From the NCBI RefSeq assembly GCF_046523945.1, contig NZ_CP171363.1:1-64000 (forward strand): DNA of 64,000 bases, given 5' to 3'. Shown one piece after another: positions 23,601 through 33,857 of the stretch (its first letter is position 1; every line of letters starts with the position of its first letter). The position numbers and the translations under genes are program-made. This DNA comes from Faucicola mancuniensis (GTDB lineage Bacteria > Pseudomonadota > Gammaproteobacteria > Pseudomonadales > Moraxellaceae). The notes below the pieces were generated by a model. It ran no database searches. It was not told the DNA's origin and saw nothing but the letters and a program-made list of their open reading frames with translations.

Positions 23601-25314
23601 TTAACTGCCAATCGAGTTTGTCAAGTTGGATACGACTGTTGATGTTGTCAATTGCTTGGGTGTTTAATCCATTAACCACAATACTACCTTGGCGTTGATT
23701 GGTAACGCTTGGGCTGGTCACTGTCATGGCACCATTGGCAGTGATGACGGCATTATTGCCTTGGTTGACTAAATTGTCCGCTTGGATATTGCCATCGGCG
23801 GTTATGGGTGCAAGCACCGGTTGATGGCTGTCCGTTGTCGGTGTGGTAGCGGTTGAGTTTGCCACTTGCTTGGTTGATCCAGTTTGTGCGGTTGATGGGG
23901 CAGTGGCTAGGGTTGGGGTAGTCGTCGCTGGGTGCTTGTCGTATAGGCTTTGACCAATGACGGCGTTGTCTTGGTTGGTTAAGTGTTGACTGGTCACATC
24001 AAGTTTACCACTGCCGGTTTGTTCAATACGGCCTTGGTTGGCCAGGCTTGGGGTTTTTATATTGACTTGTCCGGCACTGATGAGCCCTGTGTTAGTGATT
24101 TGGCTTTGAGTAGTGGCATCGGTTTGGCCATGACTGCTAATGACGCCGCTGTTTTTAAGGGTTGGGCTGTCCAGTTTGACACTATCGGTGCTGCTGCTAA
24201 CGGTGCCTTGGTTGTCAATACTACCGGTGTGTTTTAGATTTACCCCTTGTTTGGCGTTCATGGAGCCGGTGTTAATGAGGTTACCTTGGTTGTCTAGCGT
24301 GAGTGTGCTACTACTGCTGATGTCACCAGCATTGGTCACCCCCATACCTTTGTCGGTACCAATCAGACGAATTCTGCCAGCATACATGCCGCCTAGGCTT
24401 GAGATGTCTAAAGCCACGCCCGTGCTTTGATTGACACCGTTGTGACTAATTTTAGTGGTGGCTGGATTGGTTTCATAGCTAACCGTGTTGTTACCCGTAA
24501 TGACATCAAGCTGTTTGCTGTAAACTTTAGCGTTAAGGGCAGTGGCTTGGCTAATCAGCTGGGTATAGTCGCTTTGGCTATCATCTAAGCCTTTGCCTTC
24601 AACGGTCATCTTACCGCTACCTATTTGAAATCCGGTTAAAGTGTCGTTGTTAAAGGTGGGTTTACCGGTGGTGAGCGTGGTACGAGCAGCGTTGATAAAA
24701 CCACAGCCTGAGCAGGTGATACCCGCGGGATTGGCAATCACCAGTTCGGCTTTACTACCCGTAATTTCGGTGTAGCCAGCTAACTGGCTTGGATTACTAG
24801 AATTGACTTGGTTTAAGATGAGTTTGGCTTCACCTTTGGCAAGCCATGGGTTACCCTCTACCCAACCCGCAGTTTGGGTTTGTACATTGGTACGGCTGTT
24901 GTTAATAATAGCCCCATGCCTACCGATATCAAATTGACTAAAGGTGTTTTTAGAAACCCCTTGGCTATTTGGGCTTTGAATGTTAATTTGGGCTAAGCCA
25001 TTGGCAGTGTTTAACACCGTGGCTTGCTCATTTTTAGGAGCACCCTTATCTGCAATGATTTGGGTCTGTATCTCAGCATAGGCAACGTTTGCTACTCCTA
25101 TGCTGACAAGGACAGCAGCAGTGAGACTAACCCATTTGCTATAGCAATAGTACACGACCTCATTGCTTCCATCTAGTTGGCTGTCAGCTAAAACTACCTT
25201 GTTACTATTCGCACCTTGACTACCGGCTTTGCCTTGTGCCACAGTTTTTTCTGAGACAACAACTAATCGACCTAGGTGTTTGTTAAAGATAACACGATAC
25301 AGACGGCTGTTCAT
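14668..25314 (-). pseudogene. FhaB/MhaB-type hemagglutinin with toxin C-terminus, copy 2 (frameshifted)
   Basis: Large TpsA exoprotein of about 3,500 residues. The start at 25314 opens the ESPR signal peptide; an in-frame extension up to 25446 exists only because of an extra G and is not the start. It is followed by the TPS domain, the FHA repeat body and a conserved pretoxin region (KWGEGGIYRVALHT to STASTANN, about 15600-15370). Beyond that lies the C-terminal toxin domain, homologous to 29400-30121 (SWSYKRLYNEQYDPALQ, ending CKDMPEVQECQK at 14668). Frame breaks occur near 22935, 22949, 19911, 15437 and 15366, then several times in 15340-14668. The segment between 15340 and 14668 is much more damaged than the body. 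It is the same toxin family as the plus-strand cassette and has a decayed immunity gene behind it. Whether the body is truly broken depends on the GCWGC error question. Confidence 0.85.
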
Positions 25315-25540
25315 ATGGGGTTTCCTAATTTTTATCGGTATTTTAACCCCTATCCGTGTTTTTGTATAGTTTTTTAATAAATTAATAGGGTCTGCTATCG
25401 TTAAATTTAAGTTTAGTCTTTGATAAACAGTTGATGGCTTTTTCAATTTATAGTTATTTAAAATAGTAACTGGACAAAAAATAATGATAGAACAATTGGT
25501 ATGGGTGGAAATAAGTCAAAACAAAAATCAGGCAGACCTA
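19325..25540. repeat. Direct duplication of about 6.2 kb, unit B (copy of 1-6215)
   Basis: Near-identical to 1-6215 in the same orientation. At the right end the homology stops just before an ISAs1-type terminal repeat at 25550, whereas unit A continues towards the transporter gene. Unit B is therefore an fhaB gene whose native upstream neighbour has been replaced by an IS element. Confidence 0.93.
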
Positions 25541-25549
25541 GAAAATCAA

Positions 25550-26412
25550 CAGGGCAAAATCAAACTTACCCAACAAAAGTTTTACCGAATACAACTTGCT
25601 CAAGAATATCATGATTCCAACCACAACGCTTAACAATAGACTTAACACTACCCTTGATACCTGAAGACTTAATTAAAGACACCGAAGCCCTTCTAAACAA
25701 AGCCATATTCTTAGTAGCTTGTTGTTCACGAATACGACAGCTATCTTCTTTAAAAGTCACATCAAGCACATAATGTAAACTATTTTCAATCGCCCAATGT
25801 CGTTTGATAACATAATTAAGCTGTTCTGGATTAATAGATAATGAGCTAATGTAATACGCAGTTTGGGTCGTCTGTTCACCTGTTTTTTTATCATGTCTGA
25901 TTCTGACAATCTCAATGATACTGTTTAGATAGGCACTGATTGAGTGGAGGGCGGTTAGTTTGTCATCACTGTTTTGGTAGCTTTGTTTTAAGGTTTTGCC
26001 ATCAATGGCGATGATGGTTAGGTCTTGTTGTTCTCTGATACTGTTTATCCAGTTGATGTAGCTGTTTAGTAATGTTTCAGCTTCAATTAGGCTTATTACT
26101 CGTTTTATGGTTGAGGCGGATGGGATGCCGTTGTCGTAGCCCAAAAATTTTTTTAGCCATGTTTGTTTTTGTTTGCCAAATTCGCTAATTTCTTCCCAGC
26201 CTTCTGCTCCAGATAATATGCCACATAGTGTTAAAAATAGTATGTCTATTAGTCTGTGTTTGATGTTGATGTCTGTTCCTCGGTCTTCGATCTTCGATGA
26301 TACTGAAATGTTCTATAAAGCTCATGGGTTCTCCTTTTTAGAAGTATTTTATGAGTTTTTTGTCTTTTTGACAATTTGTAAACTTTATTTTATTAATTTT
26401 GATTTTGCCCTG
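25550..26412 (-). mobile_element. ISAs1-family element, internally deleted and frameshifted
   Basis: The ends are perfect inverted repeats, CAGGGCAAAATCAAA at 25550-25564 and its complement at 26398-26412. The minus-strand transposase starts near 26328 (MSFIEHFSIIEDR), has a small duplication/frameshift near 26285, and then reads LCGILSGAEGWEEISEFGKQ and LTIIAIDGKTLKQSYQ. It jumps from TALHSISAYLN to SIIEIVRIRHDKKTGEQTTQ by an internal deletion of about 100 residues, and ends at 25566. At 863 bp it is shorter than full ISAs1-type elements of about 1.2 kb. I see no target duplication: the left flank is fhaB upstream sequence and the right flank is the middle of another fha gene, so it marks a recombination junction. 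Confidence 0.85.
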
Positions 26413-29400
26413 ACCATCACCCTAAAAGACGGTAGCAAACAAACCGTACTCGTACCCAAAGTCTATGTGCGTGCCAACGTCAGTGACTTAAAAGGCGATG
26501 GTAGCCTTATTGCTGCCCGCAATGTCGACATGCAGCTGACTGGTGACCTATCAAACCAAGGTAACATTGTGGCACACAATGGACTGCGTATCAATGCCAG
26601 TAACCTTAACAATCAAAACGGTGGACTTATCCAAGGCAACTTTGTCCAAGTTAACACCAAAAATGATTTAAACAACATCGGTGCAACGCTTAAAGCAGGC
26701 AGTGCCATGGCACTGGATGTCGGTGGCAAACTCAATAACAGTAGCACCACCCATCATAGCGAAAGTCAAGCAGGTCAAAGCAATGCCTGGCGTACTGGTA
26801 TCGACCAAATTGGTCAAATCTATGTCGGCGATGGCTTAAAAGATAAAAAGGATGAAAATGGTCGACCACTTACTACGCTTAGTATTGATGTGACGGGTGA
26901 TGCCACCTTTAACGCCGCTCAACTGGTCAACGCTGGCGGTACCACCCGTTTGGTAGCGGAAGGGGATATCAAATTCAACGCTGTTAACACAGGCTATCAA
27001 ACCAATGCCATTGGTGACAGCAACAACTACTATAAAGTGGGTCAAACCCAAGATATGGGTAGCGTCCTTGTGACCAGTGGCGACACCTTTATCAAAGGCA
27101 ACAACGTTACAGGCACCGCCACGACCATCCAAAGTGGCGGCAACACCATCATCAATGCTGACAACAACATTGCCTTTAAAGAAGGACGAGCAACCCAAAA
27201 CCTATCAACTGCAAATCGCACCACGGACAAAGGCTTCTTAAGCAGTAAAACCACCCAAGACCGCTACGACATGACCAGTGATACAGCCATTGGCAGTCAC
27301 ATTGATGGTGACAAAGTCTCTATCACTGCCAAAAATGACGTCCATCTCACCGCCACCGATGTCATTAGTGACCATGGTACCTATGTTAAAGCCGGCAATA
27401 ACCTAACCATTGATGCCGCCGAAAATCGTTACAGCGAAAGCTCAAGCCATGACAAGAAAAAATCTGGCGTGTTTGGTACAGGTAGTGGACTTGGCTTTAC
27501 CATTGGCTCACAAAAGACCCAAAACCAAAACAGCACTAAACAAACCTGGCATACTGGCAGCAACATTGGCACCAACGATGGTAACACCGTGCTGACGGCA
27601 GGTAACCATTACCAACAAACAGGTAGCGTGGTCTCAGCAGGTAATGAAAGCAACAACAATGTCCATGACTTAAGCCGTGGCACGGTCATTATCAATGCCA
27701 AATCAGCCACCATTCAAAATACCACGGCAACCACCGAAAGTCACAGCAGCCAAAGCCAAAAAACCACAGGCTTAACCGTGAGTGTATCAAATAGTCTAGT
27801 TGACCATGTACAGGGTATCAGAAGTGTGGTAAAATCTGGCGAAACCACCAACTCAGACCAAATGAAAGTCATGGCTGGGGTGGCAGCGGTTGCTAAAACC
27901 CGGACGCTAAGACACAGTGTACAGCAAAGTACCAAAGACTTTAATGACCCAAGCAAACATGCCCCAGATGGCACCAAGCTTGATGGTCAAAAAGACACGG
28001 CTGACAAATTGGGCAGTATTGGCAACACCCGTATTCAAGCAACTATCGGCAGTCAATCAAGCAAAAGCACCCAAGACAGTTTATCAGGCAAAAACGAAGC
28101 CTCACAAATCAATGCCAACAACGCCATCTTTAACATTCAAGGGGCAAGTAAAGATAGTGACTTAACCTTTATTGGCAGTGACTTAAATCTTAAAGGTGAC
28201 CGCTACAACAACGTAGAAGGCGATGTTATTGAACAAGCTGCCACTGGCACTGGGTATGACCGTAGTACCAACAAATCAAGCGGCTATGGGATTGGGGTGT
28301 ATGCTGATACCAAAGGCAGTGCAGGGATTAGTGCCAATGCCAATATGGCAAAAGCTTATGGTAATGGCGAAACTACCACCAATGCCAACAGCCATATCAA
28401 TGTGGCAGGTACCACTTACCAAAACGTGGGTGGTGACTATGTCGTAGATGGGGCAGTGGAAAAAGGCAACCGTATGACGGGTCATATTGGTGGGGCAATT
28501 AAAGCCACCAGCCGTCAGGATACCGCTACATATGATGGTAAACAGACCAATGCTGGGTTTAGTGCAGATATTGATTTAGTCAAACAAGGAGCAGGGAGCA
28601 GTTTATCTATCAATGGCGGTCGTACTCGAGCAAACGCCGATTATGCAGCGGTGACTGAGCAGACAGGCTTACAGTATCAATCATCCGATGTGGTGGTAGA
28701 GGGTAAGAGTACGTTTAAGGGGGCGTACTTTACGACGGCAACGCCTGAGGCTAATAAAACCCAGTTTAAAGGTGGGTTAGAAGTTAGTGATATTGAGAAC
28801 CATTCGGAGTATAAGGCGGATGGGATTAATGCTGGTTTGTCGGCTGAAACAGGTCAAAAACCTAAAATCAGTGGGGTCGGTTATGGTAAAGATGGTGACA
28901 GCCAAACCAGTACGACGTATGGTGCGGTGACTGGGGTTGCTGGTAAGTCGGATGTGACGACTGCCAATGTGGGTAGCCTTAATGAGGTTCTACAAAATAA
29001 CTTTGATAAGGATAGGGTGAATGAGCAGATTAATGCTCAGGTTCAGATTAGCCAAGAATATGGTAAAGGAATTCCAAAAGCGATTGGGGATTATGCCAGT
29101 AATAAACAACTTGAGCTAATTAACCAAGGTAATATTGAAGAAGCTAAAAAATGGGGTGAAGGTGGTATTTATCGTGTGGCACTTCATACTTTATCAAGTG
29201 CTTTAGCTACAGGTTCGATTGAAGGAGCGGTCGCAGGTAGTGGCACAGCCATTGTTGTTCCTAAAGTTGATGAGTATTTAAAACAACAAGGTTATGATGA
29301 AGCAACTAGAGAAGCTGTTTTAGTTGGATTATCCGCTGGTATTGGTGGAGCTGTGGGTGATACTGCAAGTACTGCTAACAATGTTGGGCAGGTTGAGTGG

Positions 29401-30121
29401 AATTATTTGACGCATCGGCAACTGCAGGAAAAAATCTCGTGTGTTGGTACAAAGAAAGATTGTGCCCCATGTGGCTAAATATGATGAAATTTCTAGACAG
29501 CAAGATGAGCAACTAAAAAACATTTGCTCAAGCAATCCAAATAGCACCAGTTGTCATCTCATGATGCAAGACGCCTTGGAATATGTGGGAAAAAACAGAA
29601 GTCATTATGGAAAAGCAAGCGACATTAGAACATCTACTCAGAATGTTTTATCAGTTGCTAATTCTAGTGGCTATCATACCATCAACACTCTAAACGAACG
29701 AGCAAACTACTTTGGAGCTATGTATGGTTATACAGATCAGCCTTGGTTTAGGGTGGCGGAAAGTGAATCAAGAAGCTTTTTAAGCCTTAAGGGAGCGGAT
29801 AAGTCTTTTTATTCAGATTGGATTGCAGAAGCTGGAGGGGTTATTATGCGAAATGGTAGGTCGGAATTTCAATATATTTATAATAATCATGTGGGGCAAA
29901 GTAACAGCTGGAGCTATGGGAGACTTGTAAATGAACAGCACGACCGAGAATTGCAAGCGGTACATGAGAGACATTATAATTCTTGGAAAAAGGCAAGTAA
30001 GTTTTTCGTGGATTCAGCTATAAAACTCAGAAGGCGGTCCAAATCTGGCGATTTTTTGAATCCAAACCACAGAGTTGATGTTGGTTGTGAGGGCATGAAA
30101 GAAGTTAAGGAATGTCAATAA
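26413..30121 (+). pseudogene. Third fha C-terminal region with toxin domain, truncated 5' by ISAs1, one frameshift
   Basis: The plus-strand frame enters from ISAs1 sequence into an FHA body at TITLKDGSKQTVLVPKVYV, running through FHA repeats and the pretoxin region (KWGEGGIYRVALHT, DTASTANNVGQVEWNYL) to about 29465. A one-base loss in a CCCC run near 29467 moves the frame; it continues as PHVAKYDEISRQQDEQLKN to the stop at 30121. The C-terminal toxin (about 220 aa) includes NTLNERANYFGAMYGYTDQP, ESRSFLSLKGADKSFYSDWI, FQYIYNNHVGQSNSWSYGRL and ends VGCEGMKEVKECQ. I do not recognise its activity; it is the same family as the decayed C-terminus of fhaB copy 2. The first 80 codons of the long open frame (26173-26412) are IS sequence read in frame, not part of the protein. 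It lacks ESPR and TPS domains, so it is a silent cassette. Confidence 0.82.
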
Positions 30122-30552
30122 TGGATATGGGATATAAGCTTTTTGCCATAACTATGATTTTAAATTTTGTTTTCCTGATAACTTTTGGAGCATTAAGCTT
30201 TTTTCTATATATCTATTTATTGGCGAAAATTATTTCTCGTGGCATGAATAAAGCTCTTTTAGAAAAATATATCAGAATATTTTCGTTTTTTAGTATATTT
30301 CCATCAATAACTTTGATTGGCATATTAATTCTTTCTGTATTCAATGTATATGCATTGGTGGTTTTTGTTTCATTTATTGAAAGCGGCTTTCCGCTAGTTG
30401 CACTTATGATAGCATGGATAATGCCACCAATTTTTTTAATAATTAAACCATTGATATCAAAAAGACCGTATTTTTATAAGTTTTTTATCACTTGGTACGG
30501 ATTAATTTCACTATTTTTATATTGCTCTATTTACACATTTATATTACCATGA
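30112..30552 (+). CDS. Small membrane protein, probable immunity to the 26413-30121 toxin
   Basis: A 146-aa protein with about four predicted membrane helices (ITMILNFVFLITFGALSFF; ITLIGILILSVFNVYALVVF; LMIAWIMPPIFLIIKPLI; FFITWYGLISLFLYCSIYTF). The ATG at 30112 lies inside the last codons of the toxin, whose stop is 30119-30121, so the two are translationally coupled; the paralogues at 14680 and 30637 begin the same way (MSK/MSR). Family unknown to me. Position and architecture point to an inner-membrane immunity protein. This is the only intact copy of this family in the window. Confidence 0.65.
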   Translation: MSIMDMGYKLFAITMILNFVFLITFGALSFFLYIYLLAKIISRGMNKALLEKYIRIFSFFSIFPSITLIGILILSVFNVYALVVFVSFIESGFPLVALMIAWIMPPIFLIIKPLISKRPYFYKFFITWYGLISLFLYCSIYTFILP

Positions 30553-30604
30553 GTTATCTTATAAATGGATTTAAAGTAATGCAAATAAATATATTAATTT
30601 TAAA

Positions 30605-30649
30605 GTTAGGCTTAAAGATATGACTGAGGTGCAAGGATGTCAAGAATAA
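30605..30649 (+). pseudogene. Remnant of a second toxin tail (last ~12 codons)
   Basis: The frame LKDMTEVQGCQE ends in TAA at 30647-30649 and resembles the end of the toxins at 30121 (GMKEVKECQ) and 14668 (CKDMPEVQECQK). It directly precedes and overlaps the truncated immunity paralogue starting at 30637. This is a leftover of a tandem toxin/immunity module. Confidence 0.5.
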
Positions 30650-30813
30650 TAGATGTAATCACCTTGTTATTACTGGTTATTAATTTTTATTATATGATAA
30701 GTTTGGGTATTTTTGGATTTTTTTTGTATCTAAAATTACTTATTGATATTTTTTTAAAAAAAATAGATAAAATTAATCAAAGAAAATTGATTAACGTACT
30801 TTCATGTATAAGT
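30637..30813 (+). pseudogene. Second membrane immunity paralogue, cut by IS481
   Basis: Starts MSRIIDVITLLLLVINFYY and continues through one or two membrane helices to KLINVLSCISC, where the IS481 element beginning at 30814 interrupts it. It is closer to the decayed gene at 14240-14680 (MSKMIDVITLLLL) than to the intact neighbour at 30112. The remainder of the gene is not found on the other side of the element, which abuts another IS481 fragment. Confidence 0.6.
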
Positions 30814-31715
30814 TGTAAGAACCTCAAGCGTTATTTACACTTTGTTTAAAATAAAACTCCAACCACTCATAAGGAGTAAAGGTTTGAGTTTTGCCAGTAA
30901 TATCATCTTTTTTAGTTAAAGATGAATGGGGTTTAACGGTATTATAGAAATTAAGAAATCTTGTTAATTCTTGCTTTCTATGTTCACTACCTGTAAATTC
31001 ACATTGTTCATGCCACATTTCCATGAGCGTACGTATTACTCGTTCTGCTTTACCATTGGTTTGTGGTTTGGCAACTTTGGTGAATTTCTGATTGATGTTG
31101 TTATCATAACAGGCTTTGACAAATTCATGGTCTTTTGTGCCTTTATATTCTGTGCCATTGTCAGAATAAATCACCTCAATCGTATAAGGGCAAGGTTTAA
31201 TAACTTGTTCTGTCAGAAACTTAGCCGCACTAAAAGCTGTTTTGTCTGGCATAATACAAGCATACAGTTCACGAGAATAATCATCAATGGCAACAAACAG
31301 ATATTCTCTAGGGCTGTTGCTATTTTGTCCTTTGAGCAGTGGTAGGCGTTTTGTATCTACGTGTACCATCTCACCAGGATAGGATTTATTATAACGCTTG
31401 GCTTGTTTTTTGAGTTTGTCTTGTATACTCTTTTCAACTTTAGCTAAGCGTTTAATGCCAAATTTCGCTTGTTTAAAGCGATTATTGACACTGGTTTGTG
31501 GTTTTAGTAACTTCACTCTGGCAAGTTTCAATACCTTGTAGATTGTTGGTCTTGATACTTTGTATTCTTCAGCAAGTGATGTTACGCTTTGTTTGTTTTG
31601 ATGATAGGCTATCCAAATAGCTTCTCTTTCAAACGGTAGCAGTCTGGTGTTTTTATGTATGTTCATTTGCAGTATTTTATCCTAAATACTGTAAATAACG
31701 CTAGGATATCTTACA
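30814..31715 (-). mobile_element. IS481-family insertion sequence B, complete
   Basis: A 902-bp element with ends TGTAAGAACCTCAAGCG and, inverted, TGTAAGATATCCTAGCG. One minus-strand gene (30824-31666, 280 aa) encodes the transposase: an N-terminal helix-turn-helix (SVTSLAEEYKVSRPTIYKVL) and an rve/DDE core with HVDTKRLPLL (first D), VIYSDNGTEYKG (second D) and PQTNGKAERVIRTL (E). This is the only copy here with an intact transposase, so it may be the active parent of the others. Its right end abuts a partial inverted copy. Confidence 0.9.
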
Positions 31716-32091
31716 CCTTATACGATTGAGGTGATTTATTCTGACAATGGCACAGAATATAAAGGCACAAAAGACCATGAATTTGTCAAAGCCTGTTATA
31801 ATAACAACATCAATCAGAAATTCACCAAAGTTGCCAAACCACAAACCAATGGTAAAGCAGAACGAGTAATACGTACGCTCATGGAGATGTGGCATGAACA
31901 ATGTGAATTTACAGGTAGTGAACATAGAAAGCAAGAATTAACAAGATTTCTTAATTTCTATAATACCGTTAAACCCCATTCATCTTTAACTAAAAAAGAT
32001 GATATTACTGGCAAAACTCAAACCTTTACTCCTTATGAGTGGTTGGGGTTTTATTTTAAACAAAGTGTAAATAACGCTTGAGGTTCTTACA
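31716..32091 (+). mobile_element. IS481-family fragment C (transposase 3' part, inverted to copy B)
   Basis: Plus-strand copy of the last about 120 transposase codons (from VIYSDNGTEYKG to FKQSVNNA) and the terminal repeat ending at 32091. The 5' half is missing; the break is exactly at the right end of copy B, so the two form a tail-to-tail inverted pair. Confidence 0.88.
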
Positions 32092-32092
32092 T

Positions 32093-32748
32093 CTTACCCT
32101 CTACCACCACATCGGATGATTGATACTGTAAGCCTGTCTGCTCAGTCACCGCTGCATAATCGGCGTTTGCTCGAGTACGACCGCCATTGATAGATAAACT
32201 GCTCCCTGCTCCTTGTTTGACTAAATCAATATCTGCACTAAACCCAGCATTGGTCTGTTTACCATCATATGTAGCGGTATCCTGACGGCTGGTGGCTTTA
32301 ATTGCCCCACCAATATGACCCGTCATACGGTTGCCTTTTTCCACTGCCCCATCTACGACATAGTCACCACCCACGTTTTGGTAAGTGGTACCTGCCACAT
32401 TGATATGGCTGTTGGCATTGGTGGTAGTTTCGCCATTACCATAAGCTTTTGCCATATTGGCATTGGCACTAATCCCTGCACTGCCTTTGGTATCAGCATA
32501 CACCCCAATCCCATAGCCGCTTGATTTGTTGGTACTACGGTCATACCCAGTGCCAGTGGCAGCTTGTTCAATAACATCGCCTTCTACGTTGTTGTAGCGG
32601 TCACCTTTAAGATTTAAGTCACTGCCAATAAAGGTTAAGTCACTATCTTTACTTGCCCCTTGAATATTAAAGATGGCGTTGTTGGCATTGATTTGTGAGG
32701 CTTCGTTTTTGCCTGATAAACTGTCTTGGGTGCTTTTGCTTGATTGAC
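32093..32748 (-). pseudogene. FHA body fragment, inverted copy of 28052-28706
   Basis: Minus-strand frame from RQSSKSTQDSLSGKNEAS to SSDVVVEGK, identical in protein sequence to part of the plus-strand cassette at 26413-30121 and close to 43140-43720. It has no start or end of its own. One side abuts IS481 fragment C; the other side changes abruptly at about 32749 into sequence leading to the Imm1-like gene. Confidence 0.85.
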
Positions 32749-32814
32749 GATGGGTAAGGTGCCTGGAACGCACCCTACAGAACTAATTTAACAACAATAA
32801 AACTTTGTTTATCA

Positions 32815-33234
32815 TTAAAGCTGAATTTGTTCCCAGTCTATTTTATCATCAGTTACCCATTCAATTCTTGGAGAAGGAATTAATGGATTGTCTAGAAAGT
32901 CTTGAACAGCTAGCCAAGCTTGTTCATTGGAGACATAAGTTCCTTTTGGCATAATCATCTCATCAGAGTTTTCAAAGAAATTGTTCAATAAATCTTTTTC
33001 TCCTAAAGAGTAACAATTCACATTGGGTGAACCGTAAATCAAATTAAACCCATACTCTATATCCTCAGAAACAGCTAAAGTGTATTTAATTCCTGAATCA
33101 TCTATGAATACAAAGGATGCACCATTTTCCCAGTCAGAATGTCTATAATTTTTGAAATATTTCTCAAAAATATCTTTGTTTGGTTCATGAATATTGTAAG
33201 GTATATCAAGAAAAATAATATTGAATTTTGACAT
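32815..33234 (-). CDS. Imm1-like immunity protein, orphan
   Basis: A 139-aa acidic, probably cytoplasmic protein starting MSKFNIIFLDIPYN. The C-terminal part PKGTYVSNEQAWLAVQDFL followed by PRIEWVTDD matches the pattern of Imm1-type immunity proteins (a 'threshold of Val-x-x-x-x-Ala ... F ... P-x-I-x-W' end). No toxin frame precedes it: upstream (higher coordinates) lies an IS982 remnant. It is likely an orphan immunity gene that lost its toxin. The frame is intact. Confidence 0.55.
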   Translation of the reverse strand: MSKFNIIFLDIPYNIHEPNKDIFEKYFKNYRHSDWENGASFVFIDDSGIKYTLAVSEDIEYGFNLIYGSPNVNCYSLGEKDLLNNFFENSDEMIMPKGTYVSNEQAWLAVQDFLDNPLIPSPRIEWVTDDKIDWEQIQL

Positions 33235-33272
33235 GATAAAATTCCTATAAGTTTTTAAGCATGATTTAAATA

Positions 33273-33568
33273 ACCTGAATTCGACATAAGAAAAAACTAA
33301 AAAAAGAAGCCCAATATGTTAAAGTAAATTCACCACAAACAACCCTAACAAGGACTTCTTACATGGACAACCTCGAAGCACTATACTGCCACATAGACGA
33401 CTATTGCAAAACATACACAAACGAACAACAGAAGAAAATGCTAACCCAAAAGAGCAAAAGCAGTAAAAAAACACGAAACAAACCATGCCGTATTAGTTTA
33501 TCAGAAATCATCACCATATTGGTAGTATTTCACCAAATAAAATACAGAGAATTTAAAGCCTTCGGCAG
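33273..33568 (+). mobile_element. IS982-family fragment (left end and transposase N-terminus)
   Basis: The left end starts ACCTGAATTCGACATAAG, typical of IS982 termini. The open frame from 33363 reads MDNLEALYCHIDDYCKTYTN and continues to about residue 68 (YREFKAFG), the N-terminal part of IS982-type transposases. It is interrupted at 33569 by an IS256-family terminus, so the catalytic region is missing. Confidence 0.75.
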
Positions 33569-33857
33569 TGTTCAAAAAACTGTGTCAATTCTGTAAACTA
33601 ACAAAAAAACAGGAAAGACACCATGCAAAACTTTGACTTTAACGAAGCCTTAAAAGCAATCCAATCAGGCAAACCCATCACAGGCAGTGATGGGGTACTT
33701 GCCCAGCTCATCAAACAACTCACTGAAGCCCTTATCAGCCGAAATCGACAGCTACTTAGAGCAGAATCCTAGTAAAAACCGCCATAACGGTTATAGTAAA
33801 AAGACTATCAAATCCACAGTCGGTAGCTTTGAGCTAGAAACAGAGTTTTGAACGCCC
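33569..33857 (+). mobile_element. Internally deleted IS256-family element (about 290 bp)
   Basis: Left end GTGTTCAAAAAACTGTGTCA and right end ACAGAGTTTTGAACGCCC are both present, as in the copies at 37192 and 54863. Between them are the first codons of an IS256/MutA-type transposase (MQNFDFNEALKAIQSGKPIT, then YLEQNPSKNRHNGYSKKT, with one frame break near 33730). The rest of the gene is gone. It could be a miniature derivative mobilisable by a full IS256 elsewhere. Confidence 0.7.

Noticed and set aside
22864..25446. fhaB copy 2 start at 25446 with 44 extra residues
   Set aside because: The extension is open only through an extra G near 25320; copy A stops it, and MNSRLYRV at 25314 has the ribosome site and the ESPR signal.
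26173..26412. The first 80 codons of the long plus-strand open frame beginning at 26173
   Set aside because: This part is the reverse strand of an ISAs1 transposase and terminus read in frame into the fha fragment; it is not a natural N-terminus.
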